From: Odontocerum albicorne
Lineage: Eukaryota; Arthropoda; Insecta; Trichoptera; Odontoceridae
Direction: 5' to 3'
NCBI GenBank assembly: GCA_949825065.1
Contig: OX463842.1
Coordinates: forward strand, 32,792,727-32,856,726
Length of the DNA stretch: 64,000 nucleotides
The notes below the pieces were generated by a model. That model was not told the DNA's origin. It made no database searches and was given only the letters and a program-made list of their open reading frames with translations. The position numbers and the translations under genes were made by a program. Positions 1-12,550 of the stretch are shown here, piece after piece. Numbering within the stretch: position 1 is the stretch's first letter; each line of letters starts with the position of its first letter.

Positions 1-469
1 GAAGGGAAAATGCACTCAACAAAGACACATGACACGCATGGCAATTGATCAAATGTTCACCATCTCTAGAGTTAACACATATTTTGCCCAAAGCCAACAT
101 ATCTATCCCATGACATACAATGAGGTGCCGAATTCAATAAAGGCAGGGGGGAATTAGGCAGTCCATCGGAGCGTGGTTGTTATGGTGACAGAAGTTTAAA
201 GACTTGGGCTTACAAGAGTAATGGCATGTAGCAAAGGTTTGTGTGAACTCTTGAGTGTGATATTTTTTTTATGATTAGGTGCGTTGTATTGGGGGATGAA
301 CTTCTTGGTCAGCCGGGAGTGATGAAGTGTGAGGGGTTGGATTCGCGTGATGTACACATGCGTAATTGAGTGTCACTATTTTTTTAGGCTGATGAGAATA
401 TGTGATGGGGTTTTATATAATGAAAAATCGGAATGAAATATCGATTTATTTTTTCATGCTATGGGTCTT

Positions 470-595
470 CAGTAAAATACAAGCCTAGTTTACTGGGGAC
501 ACGACAAATGAAAGGCAACAAACCCAGATCCATCAAAGTTATGTGTCCAAATTAAATTATCTGTTGTTTTTTTTCGCAAATTGTGTATTTATATA
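470..595 (+). repeat. Dispersed repeat, copy 1 (partner at 44985-45110)
   Basis: The two segments share a long, imperfect match: a TTTACTGRGGACACRACAAA block, a following CAAACCCWGATCCAT block, a TGTGTCCA block and a pyrimidine-rich TGTYGTTTTTTT block in the same order. The partner is followed by a (AAAT)n tail, suggesting the 3' end of an old retroelement. No coding sequence is visible. Confidence 0.55.
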
Positions 596-703
596 TTTAT
601 TGTCATGTAAATATCAAATAAATATTGCATTAAAATCCTTTTCAGCATTTAAATTTATCTAATACTTCCTCATTTTTCTATGTTCTTTTCCCTGGAGCCT
701 TGT

Positions 704-988
704 TCAATAGCAAAATTTATTATTTGAAATTGAGCATTCTTCTCGTTGTCTAGTACCTTTCAGATAAAATACACCTATGTACATCTCCCACTTGTTCTTT
801 CTACCCTGTGCACTGATATTTGTTCTGAAGGAAACCCCTAGCATATCCATTTTGTGTGACTTGAATACGACTTGAGAAACGTACCAGCCATCCATCTCGG
901 ATCCATTCTCTGAGCGCAATATGTGCAACATTATAATGCTAGTCAAAAGATTTTTTTGTTTGTAAATATTAAAATATTGTTTGATCAA
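704..988 (-). other. Unrecognised open frame of 94 codons
   Basis: This minus-strand frame is unusual for its AT-rich surroundings: its middle part has mixed amino-acid composition (for example SEMDGWYVSQVVFKSHKMD and NKWEMYIGVFYLKGTRQRE) rather than the Lys/Ile/Phe/Asn bias of chance frames. I recognise no domain. It could be an old retroelement coding fragment or an exon of an opposite-strand gene; there is no Kozak-like context or clear splice pair that decides. Low confidence that it is real coding DNA. Confidence 0.15.
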
Positions 989-2331
989 GTCAACTATTGA
1001 AAAAATCGAATAAATTCACACCATTTCACTTCATTTTTTAAATTTATAATTTAACGCTGTCTAACTTTTAGTCATATACTCGTAATTTGATTATCGTATC
1101 TCATATTTCAATATGATATATTTCTTAATATTGCTATCCGTGCATATCAAAAACATTCTTGCGAAAAGGCAAAAATTCTGAACTTGTTTTAATCTTTATT
1201 TTTTTCTGAAATATCTTACAAATTTTCATATAAGCACTCATACAATCTTCTTGTAGGAAAAGTGTGATACGTCACTACCTTGCGTGTATGTTACAAATAT
1301 CTGAAAATATCTTTTAAGTACTTTCTTTCAATGATGAACCCTTATTAAGAGACATTTCGTACTCATGAAAATAAAAAATGAAAGAAGTATGTGCAAAAGG
1401 AAAACTGATAAATTGAATACAATAATTTATCCAAGTCAAAGAAAATAGACTTAAATTATTTCATGTTTTATTTAACAGTTGAAAAAATATAAGTAATAAT
1501 TGTTTTAAAATTATAGACAAAATATCTTAACATAATAGGATTATAGACCTCCAGCATTTGTTTAATCTTTAGCTCTTTACTGGAACAGATTATTCTCTTT
1601 TTATTTAGTTTCATTTTTTTGTTATTTAATTAACTGTGTATTTCTTATTGTATTTGAATTTTTCAATGTTGTACTTTACATAAATGATTTTATCCGCCAA
1701 ATTACACGGATTTTTATCAATAAACGTTGTTATTGTTTAAAAAAGGCACATAGGTGTCGTATGTTTTCCCAATAAATATATAAATAACGCATACAACTAG
1801 GTGATACAGGATATTATTTGTACTAACTAATGGTTAAGCGGCCAGGATATATACGAATTTCTCAATTCCCTTTTGGTTCTGCGGAATAGCGAATGAATTA
1901 GATCGATTCCATTCAGTTCCGAGTCTAATTTACATTCTCTCTATAAATATGCACCCATCCATGAAATATGCAAATGGATTCAGGACTGATTTGAATAAAG
2001 TGTAACACTCTAAACTATTTGTTATTAGAATGCTTTAATCAAACCTTTTCTGGTATCATTTATTTTTAAAAGTTTCTAAAAACTTTTCTTACTACCGACC
2101 GTAAGTTATCGCCTCATTAAAAAGGTAGTGATCAAAAATGTATTCACTGAAAGCAAAAATTTAAAACTATTCTAGGAAAAAGGATAGAATTTGAGAATGT
2201 GTTTAAGATGTTTAGATTTAAGATATATAGCCCCTTGAATCAATTTAAAATTTTACTTTTGATAAATTTTGAAAAAATATCTTGACTTTAGGTAAAGATC
2301 ATGCTGTGTTTTTAATTTATCTTAAACAAAA

Positions 2332-2386
2332 TCCCCATGGGCGACTTAACCATTTACCATCTAGACCACGGAGGTCATCTTTGGTA
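2332..2386 (-). repeat. tRNA-derived SINE head remnant
   Basis: Read on the minus strand, GACCTCCGTGGTCTAGATGG resembles the A-box half of the tRNA-like heads found elsewhere in the window (for example at 57479-57552). No B box or body is preserved. Confidence 0.4.
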
Positions 2387-2599
2387 TTCAAATATGATAA
2401 TGATAATAAATGACAGTACAAGTGTTTATCTTTGTTTACAATGTTCGTAGTCAAAATTCAATACTTTGATAACGCATTTTTTAATTATTATTTTCTTTGG
2501 AAATCATGCCTCAATTTCACGCACCAGGTGACTTGTCATTTAGGATCTTGGAGACTGCTGCTTTTCGTGTGTTAATTATTTAGCCAACGATATTTATTT

Positions 2600-2890
2600 A
2601 TTGTAATTTGTTTCATCAAACACTGTTTATTCCACTTTTTGTAACGGTATAACCCTACCGGTTTCAAGGCTTTGCCCTCACTATCAGGGGAACATAAAGA
2701 AGACTCTTGACACCCACACACGAGTCTTGTTTGTGCTCCCCTGATGATGAAGGGAAAGCCTTGAAACCGGTAGGGTTATACCGTTACAAAAAGTGGAATA
2801 AACAGAGTTTGATAAAACAAATTACAATGTCTTTAAACCTCCACAATGTTAAAATCTTAACTATAAATTAGATATTTATTTTAATAATTT
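2600..2890. mobile_element. Penelope-like element (PLE) ends joined head to head
   Basis: Arms 2600-2692 and 2735-2827 are near-perfect inverted repeats separated by about 42 bases. The right arm (plus orientation) is the terminal repeat also found at 31338-31428 beside a GIY-YIG coding frame, which identifies the family as Penelope-like. The right arm continues to about 2890 with a tail (TTTAAACCTCCACAATGTT) that recurs at 46905 and, inverted, at 30720-30745. Nothing codes for protein between the arms, so this is a PLE reduced to its inverted ends. Confidence 0.75.
2741..2796 (+). ncRNA. Hammerhead-ribozyme-like core in a PLE terminal repeat
   Basis: The segment holds CTGATGA (2741-2747), a short potential stem AAGG/CCTT with a small loop, GAAA (2763-2766), and then a CGGTA/TACCG hairpin ending before a T-H cleavage-like position. 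That order (CUGANGA, stem II, GAAA, stem III, UH) matches the hammerhead consensus, and PLE terminal repeats are known to carry minimal hammerheads. Helix I is weak, two bases precede stem II, and stem III needs a bulged C, so activity is uncertain. The inverted arm at 2650-2690 carries a degenerate copy on the minus strand. Confidence 0.45.
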
Positions 2891-2963
2891 CGTAAATTAT
2901 ATAAATCCATTAGGTCAATTTTCAACGGAATATTTTGGACTAAAATGTGTTTTCTTGTTGCAG

Positions 2964-3141
2964 GGCTAACTACTTGGTGTTCGGGCTGCAGCCATTCTGG
3001 TTCCACGTTACCAACAGTCTGCTGCACGCCGCAGCCTGCTTGCTCTTCACCAGGGTCTGCCTGTCCATAGCGCGGCTTCAGCGCACTTTTGCCGCTGTAG
3101 CTGGTCTACTCTTTGCTGTTCATCCTATTCACACCGAAGCT
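2964..3141 (+). CDS. Tmtc1: TMTC1-like exon a: membrane helices and HPIHTEA motif
   Basis: This exon belongs to a transmembrane and TPR-repeat-containing protein (TMTC), an endoplasmic-reticulum multi-pass protein; TMTC1-4 are protein O-mannosyltransferases acting on cadherins and protocadherins. The 178 bp exon follows a pyrimidine-rich ..TTCTTGTTGCAG acceptor and ends at GCT|GTAAGT. The first base completes a codon begun in an earlier exon; 59 codons follow. Visible signatures are NYLVFGLQPFWFHVTNSLLH, a second hydrophobic segment, and AGLLFAVHPIHTEA, the hallmark run of TMTC N-terminal regions. Its end phase (0) does not fit the next visible exon. The exon is markedly GC-richer than its surroundings. 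Assignment to TMTC is strong; subtype TMTC1 rests mainly on exons further 3'. Confidence 0.88.
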
Positions 3142-4729
3142 GTAAGTTATCTTTCCCTTTTTTGATGAAGTAAACATGCAGAATAGTATTAGAGTTGTCT
3201 CTCTTGAGTGTTAACTTTCAGATATCCTTATATTATATGTTTTAAGTCCTCGCGGATTAAGATCTGGTTTTAACCTTTCCATACATTGCCATATGAAGGA
3301 ATTTTTTGTATTCCATCGTTTCCACATTATCTCGCCAGTGTTTTCTTCGATGTTGTCCATATCCTACATTTGTAATTCCTTCCCCACTTAATTTTTAGCC
3401 TGAAATTAACTGTGGGTTATTTCATGTTTTTTATGTCATATAATGTTTTACGACAAAACGATGCATTTTTAAAAATCTAAGTAAGATTACTATATAAAAT
3501 TTGTCAATCACTCTACGAGTATATTTACAAGTCTTGATAGCGCTTCAGCATTTGCATGAGTATCAAAAGAAAAGCGTTAGAATGAGTATTACATTATTTG
3601 ATTAAAACCTTTCACAGTAATTTTTACTGATTTTGATAAGTAAAGCTTTGTATATTGTAACATATTTTTTACACTCAAAAGTGACTCAAACAATTATAAC
3701 AGAAAACCATTTTGAAGATTATATCAATAGGTTTTCTGGTGCGATAAATATTGTATATTTTTTCTCAGAATGTCCGTTGAATAAGATACAAAAGTTATTA
3801 TTTTTGTTTATGGATTATTTTAACCATGTTTTTAATATTTATTTTTCTACTAAAAATATGGTAAAATATTGAGAAAGAATTTTTATATGGTAGATGTATG
3901 CTTTCAAACAGAATAAATGACTATAACTTAAATATGTATTTGTTGAACGAACAAAATGAGGCTTAAAATTTTATTTCAATCGAAACTTCTAAGCGTGTCA
4001 CCATTTTATAATCCTTAACAAGTTACCTTTCACTGCTAATCTTTATTTCGAAGATTCTTAACTTAAGAGGCTTAAATACAAAAACAGGAAACTTAAATTA
4101 AACCTTCGTATCGAAAACACTGCAGTACTTACTTGTCTCAAAAACTTCAATTCAACGATAGAACTTATTGAGTAATACTCAAAACCTCTATTGGTACTTA
4201 AAGCTTTAATTTGCAACAAATTTGGAAACTGTGCTTTTAGAAAATCAAACAGACTTTCTCATTTAATATTTATTATATTGCCCAATTGAGTTGTTAAGAA
4301 ACAAAACCCACTGCAGATATTTTGGACCAAAATATTTAACTCGTAATTTAGTGACTCTATAGACAATGTTTACTTTTTACCTAATTAAGTTTTATTAGAA
4401 AGCAGATAATTTCATAACAAAGCCTGATTGGTTAAGTGATCAAATTTTAACCTCTCAATATCTCAAAATTGGTTTCGCACGTATATTGAAGCGCGTATCC
4501 GGTAGATAACATTATGTTTTCACATTCCTCGACCCTTGGAGCTTAAAACTTTTGGTACGAGTATATGTATGTTTATTTCAATTAATCATCTATATGTTGA
4601 CAATACTACGGAAAGCCAAGAACACTCACACATGTCTAGTGAGTGCCATAACTTCTGTTATCACTCTTAAATAAAATACGCACTCGTAAATAAAATAACT
4701 ACAATTCCTTTGTATCATCCTTTTCTTTT

Positions 4730-4798
4730 CTTTGGGAACCGCCAAGAATTCAACCCAAAACCTCTAGGTGGAAACTAGCCTCTTAACCAACAAAACCA
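4730..4798 (-). repeat. tRNA-derived SINE head, minus strand
   Basis: On the minus strand the A-box-like GTTTTGTTGGTTAAGAGGC precedes a degenerate B box (GGTTGAATTC). It is a head fragment without a recognisable body. Confidence 0.45.
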
Positions 4799-7700
4799 TG
4801 AAAAATAACAATTTACAACATATTTGTGATTGGACGAAATGAAACCTTTTTATTTCTCTTATAATATAAATATTCGAATCGTTAAAAATAAAGCCCTTAG
4901 TTAAAGATTTTGACAGAGTAATTTATTTTATTGGCGCAAGGAAAAATCGTCAGTGTCAAATATTGTACATTACTTTTTACACAGATAGATTATTTGTGTA
5001 GTTATTTCATAAAAAAGACTAAAATGGTAAATTGACAAAAAATTTGAAGAATAACATATTCTCTTAATGAGGAAATATATCCAGTGTGAATTTTAAAACT
5101 TGACTCATTTTTTGTACTATTTATAAATAAGTTGACAAAAATGGTGCGTGACGTGAAGTTAGAACAGTTATCATTATGACTGGTATTCACGAAAGGAAAT
5201 ATCCGAAAACTGGATTGAATAATTCCACTTACACAGCGTGTGGAACCGGTCCAACTGTTCCACGAGGAATAGTTACAAAATTGGAAACTTTATTTCAGTA
5301 TGTGGAAATTTTATCGTTTTTAGTTATGTACCTGTATAAAGTAAACCCCGCAAAAATTAATTGCAAAAAAACAATGTTTTTTTAACGTTGTATATTTTTA
5401 ATTAAACTTTCTAAATTGTTTCTCATTAAATTCTGTTAAAAATGAATATAAAAATATGGGTTTTTAATTGGTTTAACCTATAGCGATATATTTTTATAAT
5501 TTTACTGAATGTTTCCATATCAAAAATCATAATATATAAAAATATTCAATATGTGTAGGTATAATTAGTTTACCTGAAACAAAAACAATCCTCAAAACGA
5601 GTCCAAAATACTGTAAACCCACCATTTACACGGTTAATTTGTTCGTGGAAAACAACGCGACAAAAAACCTTCTTAAATTAAGACATCGTATGATACGTAC
5701 AAAAGAAAATTTGTTACTTTAGATTTTTCAATTATTTTTTATTGCTAAGTTAAAAAATCATTTTTTCAATGTGTTTATGCTTGGTTTCTGTAAACTAATC
5801 AAACATGCATATTCATAAGAGCTGTACAGTTTATTGACATAAAAAATTATGTACTTATTAATAATACTCTTAATCAGAATGTTCATTTTTTTATAATTGT
5901 AGTAATAATGCCAGAAACCTAGTAATACTTCATTGCCAGTACCAAAAATTTGAAATATTTATTTAGAAGCCAAATATTTACTTAATTGACATCACTATCA
6001 TGCATTTTAAATTTTAAACAGAATAAACCGGGTTAAAGTAAATTATCGTAAATGTAAACCGTGCAATAGAAGGAAAGCTGTTTATTGTATGTAAATTAAC
6101 AAAAAATATTTAAATGAATATTTGTAAGACATATTTAAAGTTCGGAAAAAATACTTCAATCAAACAAAATATATTCATTACATTGAAATTCAAATATATG
6201 TTTAAACTGCACTTTTGAATGATATTTCTATAAAAAGTCATTTTGTTTTTTTTTTAATATCTTAAGAATTACCTCATTTATTAAAGGCTTTCACAAGGGG
6301 AATAATTATTACTTAAAAATAAACTTCTTACAGTAACAATATTATATGAAGGTCAGTAAAAAAAAACCTAATTTTTTCCTTAAAACATTTTTCATTTGAA
6401 CAATATTATCGCGTTCTTAATATTCAGTAAGAAACTTTGGTATTTTCATTATTTTGAAGATACCTCGTATTTTACTGAGATGTAAAAAGAATCAACCTTC
6501 AACGTTAACTTAAAACTTTGCAATATCGCGAAAAAACTTCCTCATAAAAGTTGAAAGCATATTATCGAATGGGGTGAGAACAGTTTTACTTTAAACTCCC
6601 TTTCCTATTTATACTCCAATATGTTCATTTTTATTTTTCCTTGTGCTTACTTGAAAGTCAGACGAATCTCATCTATCTAACATACCATATACGCAAAAAA
6701 CATCCAACGTTAGAAGATATCTGAAGAAACATTATGTAAGCTACGAGTAGTAGGCACATGCTTATAGGGAATAATATTTTTAAGATTAAATCTAATAACC
6801 GAATGCACACTTTACCAGCTGAATATATTGATATACATTTATGAAGAATGAATTATCCTGATGATCGTACCGTAACATGATCTTAAGTCATTCCAACGAT
6901 GTATTGGCTTCTCGAAATATTAATTGTTTTTTTCTTACAAGTAAAAATGCAAAATGAAACTGACCAAAATTTCGAGTGGGAAAAATAATACTCGTATATT
7001 AAAAGCATCAGAATTTATTTATCTTGGTGTTGAAACTTTATATTGGATTGTTGAATATTACAATAAAAAATAGATTTTTATCTTGCCACATATATCAATT
7101 TCAGAAATCGTCATAGGATAGATACCCTTAAGTTTTTTTATCTATTTAGTTTTTCGTATCGTCAAGCTTCAAAAGAATACTTAAATCATGATGTGCAAAC
7201 TCAAGTTTTTACTATACCTAGCTCGTAGGTTTGAATCAAGATAATTATCAATTGCAATCAATGGTACCACCATTGTCCAAAACTTAATTTATAATTTTTT
7301 ATGTATATCTGAAATATTCTAGACTATCCTCGAAGAGTTGACACAAAAGATCTGTGATAGTAGCAGTACACAGCTTTGTTACATAATCCCTCTCCATAAA
7401 ATTTTTGAACGGCAGTTTTCACTGGAATATCATTCAATCAAATGAGTGACACTAAAAATTTCTATCGAAAAACTTGGACATGCTCTGTTTAGCTTCATGA
7501 CCCTGTTTACTGTCGAATTAAAAGATCTAAATGTTCATCCTTTAATTTCAACGGAGCTATTATAAACTCATAGCTCAGTCAAGCACTGTTTCCTTCGAAG
7601 CACAACTTTTCGACGTGATATTTCGAATAAACTGTTTTTTTTTTATCAGGATTGGATCTTTTTTGCTTGTATATGTCCGTATGAAGGTACGTTATGGAAA

Positions 7701-9235
7701 TGTACGAGTTTTGATCCAACAGGCTGTATCCGAGGTAATTTTTTCGATGTTTTACAAAGTTCGGTAACATGACTTAAAGTTTAATAAATAAACCCGCCTT
7801 AGAAATACGCGAAACGCTTATGATTTATTGCCAAAGTTAAAGCAGGAATGTGTTACACGTGATCTACACAGACATATGAAAAGTTTAGGTGGCTTTTGAA
7901 AATATAGGCGTTACCTTTAATACGACGCATTCAACACAGAATCTTTCAAGTTTCATGATTACAGTTGTAGGTTTTTTCTTAGTTTTTTATGACTTTTCAT
8001 TTCGATTTTGAAAACAGGAGATTTGACGTTTTATAACCAGATTTCGTCGGCATAGTTAGTAAGATTACCAACTCGAACGTTCTTTCAATTTTCTACAGTG
8101 GCTCAAGTTTAAAAATTACCTTCTCGATCAACACACGTCATTTTGTGCAGTAATTTCCTATTTACATAAATTCAAGATATTTATTGATTCTTAAATCTGC
8201 GTGCCTTTTAATTCCATAGTTTAAAAAAAATAATAGAATGCGAGATAGTTGTTTTTTGTTAACAATGTTTTTCATAGATAAGAACTGAATTTCAATTAAA
8301 TATTAGTGTTTTTTGTTATAAAAAAGCCTCTTTATATTCATAAAAATAATATTTACTTTTTGGCGTTCATTTTATTTTCAAAATGATTTTTAATTTTTAA
8401 TAGAATCATCAGCATTTGCAAATTGGAGATAAATTTTACTTGATCGTCCACGAGATCAGATAGGACTGCGTTTATAAAACATATATTTTGGTTTCAAAAC
8501 AGTTACACAGTACTTTTAATTATATTACTGTAATAATGTAATTAACTAAAAAAAAAGTAAAATAATTTAAAAAAAAAGAGGTTTTAAAAGTCACAAAATG
8601 ATATTGATTTTATATTCATCAACTGTAGCAATAAACAGTGACTCAATTATATTTTCCAATTCCCTTAAACTTATCAATAATATTACCTTATAGTCTAAGA
8701 CATGACACTTATCATTCCATTGATTGTAAACTTTTTCGAAATGAGACCCTGAAAGTTTTCGATCTTTTACAATTCAAGCTTTCTCAAATTTGAAGACATG
8801 TTACATACATATACAAGAATGCTTGGTATTCGCAGAAATTGTAATACACTTCATAAGAAGTCCCTAACAAACAAAACTTCCAATACATACCTTCATTATT
8901 AGCTACAAAACATAAACAAGAAGAAATTTTAATATTTGGTTCCTAAGTAAATATTTGAAATAAGTAAAAGTTCATTTCCATTGGCGAAACTGAAGAGTGC
9001 CATAATGCGAGTATAAAAAGGTAATGTTTCTTGCGTCCAATTTAATTGTATTTATTTGTAATGATTATATATAATTTTATCAGGAAATTAAATTTTGTAT
9101 AAACGCCATAAATTTCGTTAAATTATTCATGATTAACATTGAACAACTTTCTTATCACGACATACTTTCTTCTCATTCTCTTTATTTCTACATATTCTCA
9201 ATAATGGTGGAGTTGTCAATAATAATGAATTCGAG

Positions 9236-9300
9236 TTCCGAGCTAGAACGCCCTTGAGGAGAGTCTGTTCACTAAACGGTGTTGTATAAATTGTCATTTT
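9236..9300. repeat. Dispersed repeat, copy 1 (inverted partner at 60595-60660)
   Basis: AGAACGCCCTTGAGGAGAGT and the following AAACGGTGTTGTATAAATTG recur in inverted orientation at 60595-60660 with a few differences. It abuts a (CAT)n stretch and a GGTCGATCCACTGCTGACTG block, a word resembling one common in insect dispersed repeats, immediately before the (AT)n tract. Confidence 0.5.
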
Positions 9301-9370
9301 ATTGTTATTCTCATACCGTTATCATCATCATCATTGTCAACCAGGGTCGATCCACTGCTGACTGAGCTGA

Positions 9371-9918
<548 letters not shown>

Positions 9919-10221
9919 CTTGAATAGGAACTTTTTTCCAACCATATTCAAATAAACAAACAATTGGTGTTTTCATAACAATTACTAAACATAAATTATT
10001 CAGTGAAAGAGATTTCAACGTGTTGTTAGCCATCTTGTGGATAGAAGACGCATATGTGTATAATAATGTATTGTATAAAAGCTGTTGCCCTTCAGCAATT
10101 CCACAGTCTTGTTATGTTAAACCCAAAGTTACGACGATAAAGATATTAAAAGCTCCAAGACGATCAACAGGTTTAATATGCTGCATCCATTATTTAAGCA
10201 GACTTCTATATAGCGCTAAAA

Positions 10222-10394
10222 ATCTCTATAGCAACCTCCGTAGCCTAATTGGTAATATGCATGTCTACCTACCCGGGGGTCACAAATTTGATTCCCATTA
10301 ATATCTAGTTTTAATAAAGTTCAAGTCTGATTGGTTGGAAGATATTGCCACGTGACAACAAAGCATCCAGGTTAAACTGTATACAACGAAAACA
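10222..10394 (+). repeat. SINE family A copy
   Basis: A tRNA-like head (CTCCGTAGCCTAATTGGTAA A-box region; ACAAATTTGATTCCC degenerate B-box region) is followed by a short T-rich linker and a body with TCTGATTGGTTGGAAGATAT, CCACGTGACAACAAAGC and CTGTATACAACGAAAAC. The same head-linker-body order recurs at 11981, 51505, 53735 and 54895, which defines the family. Confidence 0.7.
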
Positions 10395-10945
10395 TTATAT
10401 AATATTTTATTTGAGATTTGTCTTTATCAAAGAGTTAAAAAAGTACCGTCTTAGTGCAAAATAATTTCGATTTAAATTCATATCAAAATTATAGTGCATG
10501 TTAGACTTTAAGTACTTCCCTTCGCAATTCCTTCGACTGAACTGTTCCCGGCTTTATCACTGCATGAAGGGAGAATATATTTTCCTTGGATAATTTTATT
10601 ATATGCCTCATTTAAAATTGTAAATAGGGATCACGGTTTTCTTATACGAGACTTATAAATTTTATGCTGGGTGAACTAAAAAAATAGAAAACTTTTACTA
10701 CATTCTCTTCCGACCCGAGTATCCACTCAATCAAAAGCAGGTATAGGAGTAGGAGTATTTTATGTTAAGTTTACATACTGACCTTTTATCTTATACTTTA
10801 CGCCATTGTTTCTTAACCTATGGATTGCAACCCAAAATAGGATCGGTATTTTAAATGGGTCACATAATATTTTCAACAATAACAATATTTTGTTATAATA
10901 TTTTTGCATAATGACGTAGCACAAACATGACAGTCTTGTCTGTAA

Positions 10946-11055
10946 CCGGTAAAGTTATACCGTTATATTAAATGGAATAAACAGTGTTTTACTAAACAAA
11001 TTACAATATATTTAAACCTCCATAGTGTCAATACCTTAACTATAAATAATATAAT
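10946..11055 (+). mobile_element. PLE terminal fragment, 5'-truncated
   Basis: AACCGGTAAAGTTATACCGT, TGGAATAAACAGTGTTTTAC, AAATTACAATATATTTAAAC and CTCCATAGTGTCAATACC match the PLE end at 2765-2880 in order. The copy begins just after where the GAAA of the ribozyme-like core would be. Confidence 0.7.
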
Positions 11056-11442
11056 GGCTTTAATTTAAAACTAATTATAAAAACCTTTCAACCTCATCAC
11101 GTCAACAGTAATGGCTTCTCGGCGTTCAGAATTTGGATTTTCAACTCTAAGTACGAGTATAACAAAAATCAAATTATGAAGCAGACTGCAGCCTAAAAAT
11201 TACGGTTACCCAAAGAGCAACCTATATAATATCATATAATATCTTATAATACCAAGATTAGTTGAGCTTTAAAGCCGAGGTTCACATAAATGAAATGTAC
11301 TTTTATTACGAATATAAGCAATTTATTTTGTGACATTCAAATAATTTTTTTTAATTGTTGTATGTATGTGTTATTATAATATTTACTTGGGTCACGAAAC
11401 AAATACCCTACTGGTGCATGGCTTAAAAATGTTAAGAAACAC

Positions 11443-11697
11443 TGCTTTATACTGAGACCCAAGCCAACTAGGGTGTGGGCTGAAAAACATCTGGTGTCCC
11501 CGTGGCTGGGTTCGCCCTATATTGGTGGGGTGTATCTTGGCCGAGGGGATGCTATTAGATGAGCCCAGACCTTTTGATAGTTTCTGTATTTAATGTATTA
11601 TCTGCAATTTATGTGTTTTAGAAGTGTTATTTAAATATAATCTGTACATACTATGTTGCTATCAATAAACCTATTATTTATTTATTTATTTAACTAA
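11443..11697 (+). mobile_element. LINE 3' UTR with (TTTA)n tail
   Basis: The segment from GAAAAACATCTGGTGTCCCC through GGTGGGGTGTATCTTGGCCG to CTATCAATAAACCTATTATT and a TTATTTATTTATTTA tail is a close, inverted match to 47515-47770, the 3' end of the minus-strand LINE remnant there. It is a 5'-truncated retrocopy with only the 3' UTR kept. Confidence 0.75.
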
Positions 11698-11772
11698 CTC
11701 AAGCTGACTTGTTTTTAACTGGACGTACTGCTTTTTCGTAAGTATGATGTGCTTTTTTTTTTCAAAAAAATA

Positions 11773-12195
11773 CACCATATTCCGTGGCATAATTGTTAAG
11801 TTGCCTGTCTTCTAAGCCGGGATTGCGAGTTCGATTCTCATTGTTGCTTATATTTATAAAAAAAGTTTCTTGTTTGATGTCTGCTTAAAGCTTGTTAAAC
11901 ACGTTTCTGGTTTGTGGGATGAGATCACTCTTTGGCAATAATCGTGCTGAGTTGTACTGTATATAATGATTGACAAAAACGTTCTATGTAGCCTAGTTGG
12001 TAAGACACCTGTCTTCAAACTCGGAAGTTGTGGTTATGATTCCCATTAAAACCCATATTTTTTTATAAATATTTCAATCAAGTTTTCGCTTAAGATCGCC
12101 CCTTTAACATCTTTCTAGTTGGTAGCAAGAGAATGCTATACGGTTATAAGCATGCTTAGTTATACAGTATACAATGAAAGTGTAATACGATACAA
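11773..12195 (+). repeat. Two tandem SINE family A copies
   Basis: Copy 1 (about 11773-11975) has head TCCGTGGCATAATTGTTAAG with B box GCGAGTTCGATTCTC; copy 2 (about 11981-12195) has head GTAGCCTAGTTGGTAAGACA with GGTTATGATTCCC. Each is followed by a T-rich linker and a body containing TTTCTGGTTTGTGGGATGAG or TTTCTAGTTGGTAGCAAGAG and a GTACTGTATATAATGA-like 3' motif. They lie head to tail with almost no spacer. Confidence 0.68.
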
Positions 12196-12481
12196 AACAA
12201 TAAAAGTGTAATAAATAACTTTATTTTGGATTCATAATTGAATAAATTCATTTAGTATTTCTCAACACATCCGTATTGGTAATGCATAAGTTATGAAGAG
12301 CATCGGCGGGATACAATTTTATCTTCGGCTCCTTTATTTGAGCCTTCGGGTTTTATATTACTGATATAGACGCAAAACTCGCTGTCTGTCTTTGAATATG
12401 CTGGTAATACAACCACGCTAAGAAATAACAATAACCTTGTAGACGAATTCTTAATCAAACTAGGTAATTTTTTTAAATACC

Positions 12482-12550
12482 TCAGGAATCGAACTTAGAA
12501 CTCCCGGGCGTAACACAAACGTTTTACCAACCAGACCACAAAGATTGCCA
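12482..12550 (-). repeat. tRNA-derived SINE head, minus strand
   Basis: On the minus strand a TGGTCTGGTTGGTAAAACGT A-box region and an AAGTTCGATTCC B-box region are spaced as in a tRNA-derived SINE head. The body on its minus-strand 3' side does not clearly match family A. Confidence 0.5.

Larger units (their letters stand above)
1..2963. other. Flanking or intronic DNA upstream of the first visible TMTC1 exon
   Basis: No host exon is recognisable here. Positions 1-420 are somewhat richer in G than the rest but match nothing I know. The stretch contains a dispersed repeat (470-595), an unrecognised minus-strand open frame (704-988), a SINE-head remnant (2332-2386) and a PLE inverted pair (2600-2890). 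The remainder is AT-rich and unremarkable. If the gene's first exon lies upstream of the window, this is intron. Confidence 0.6.
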
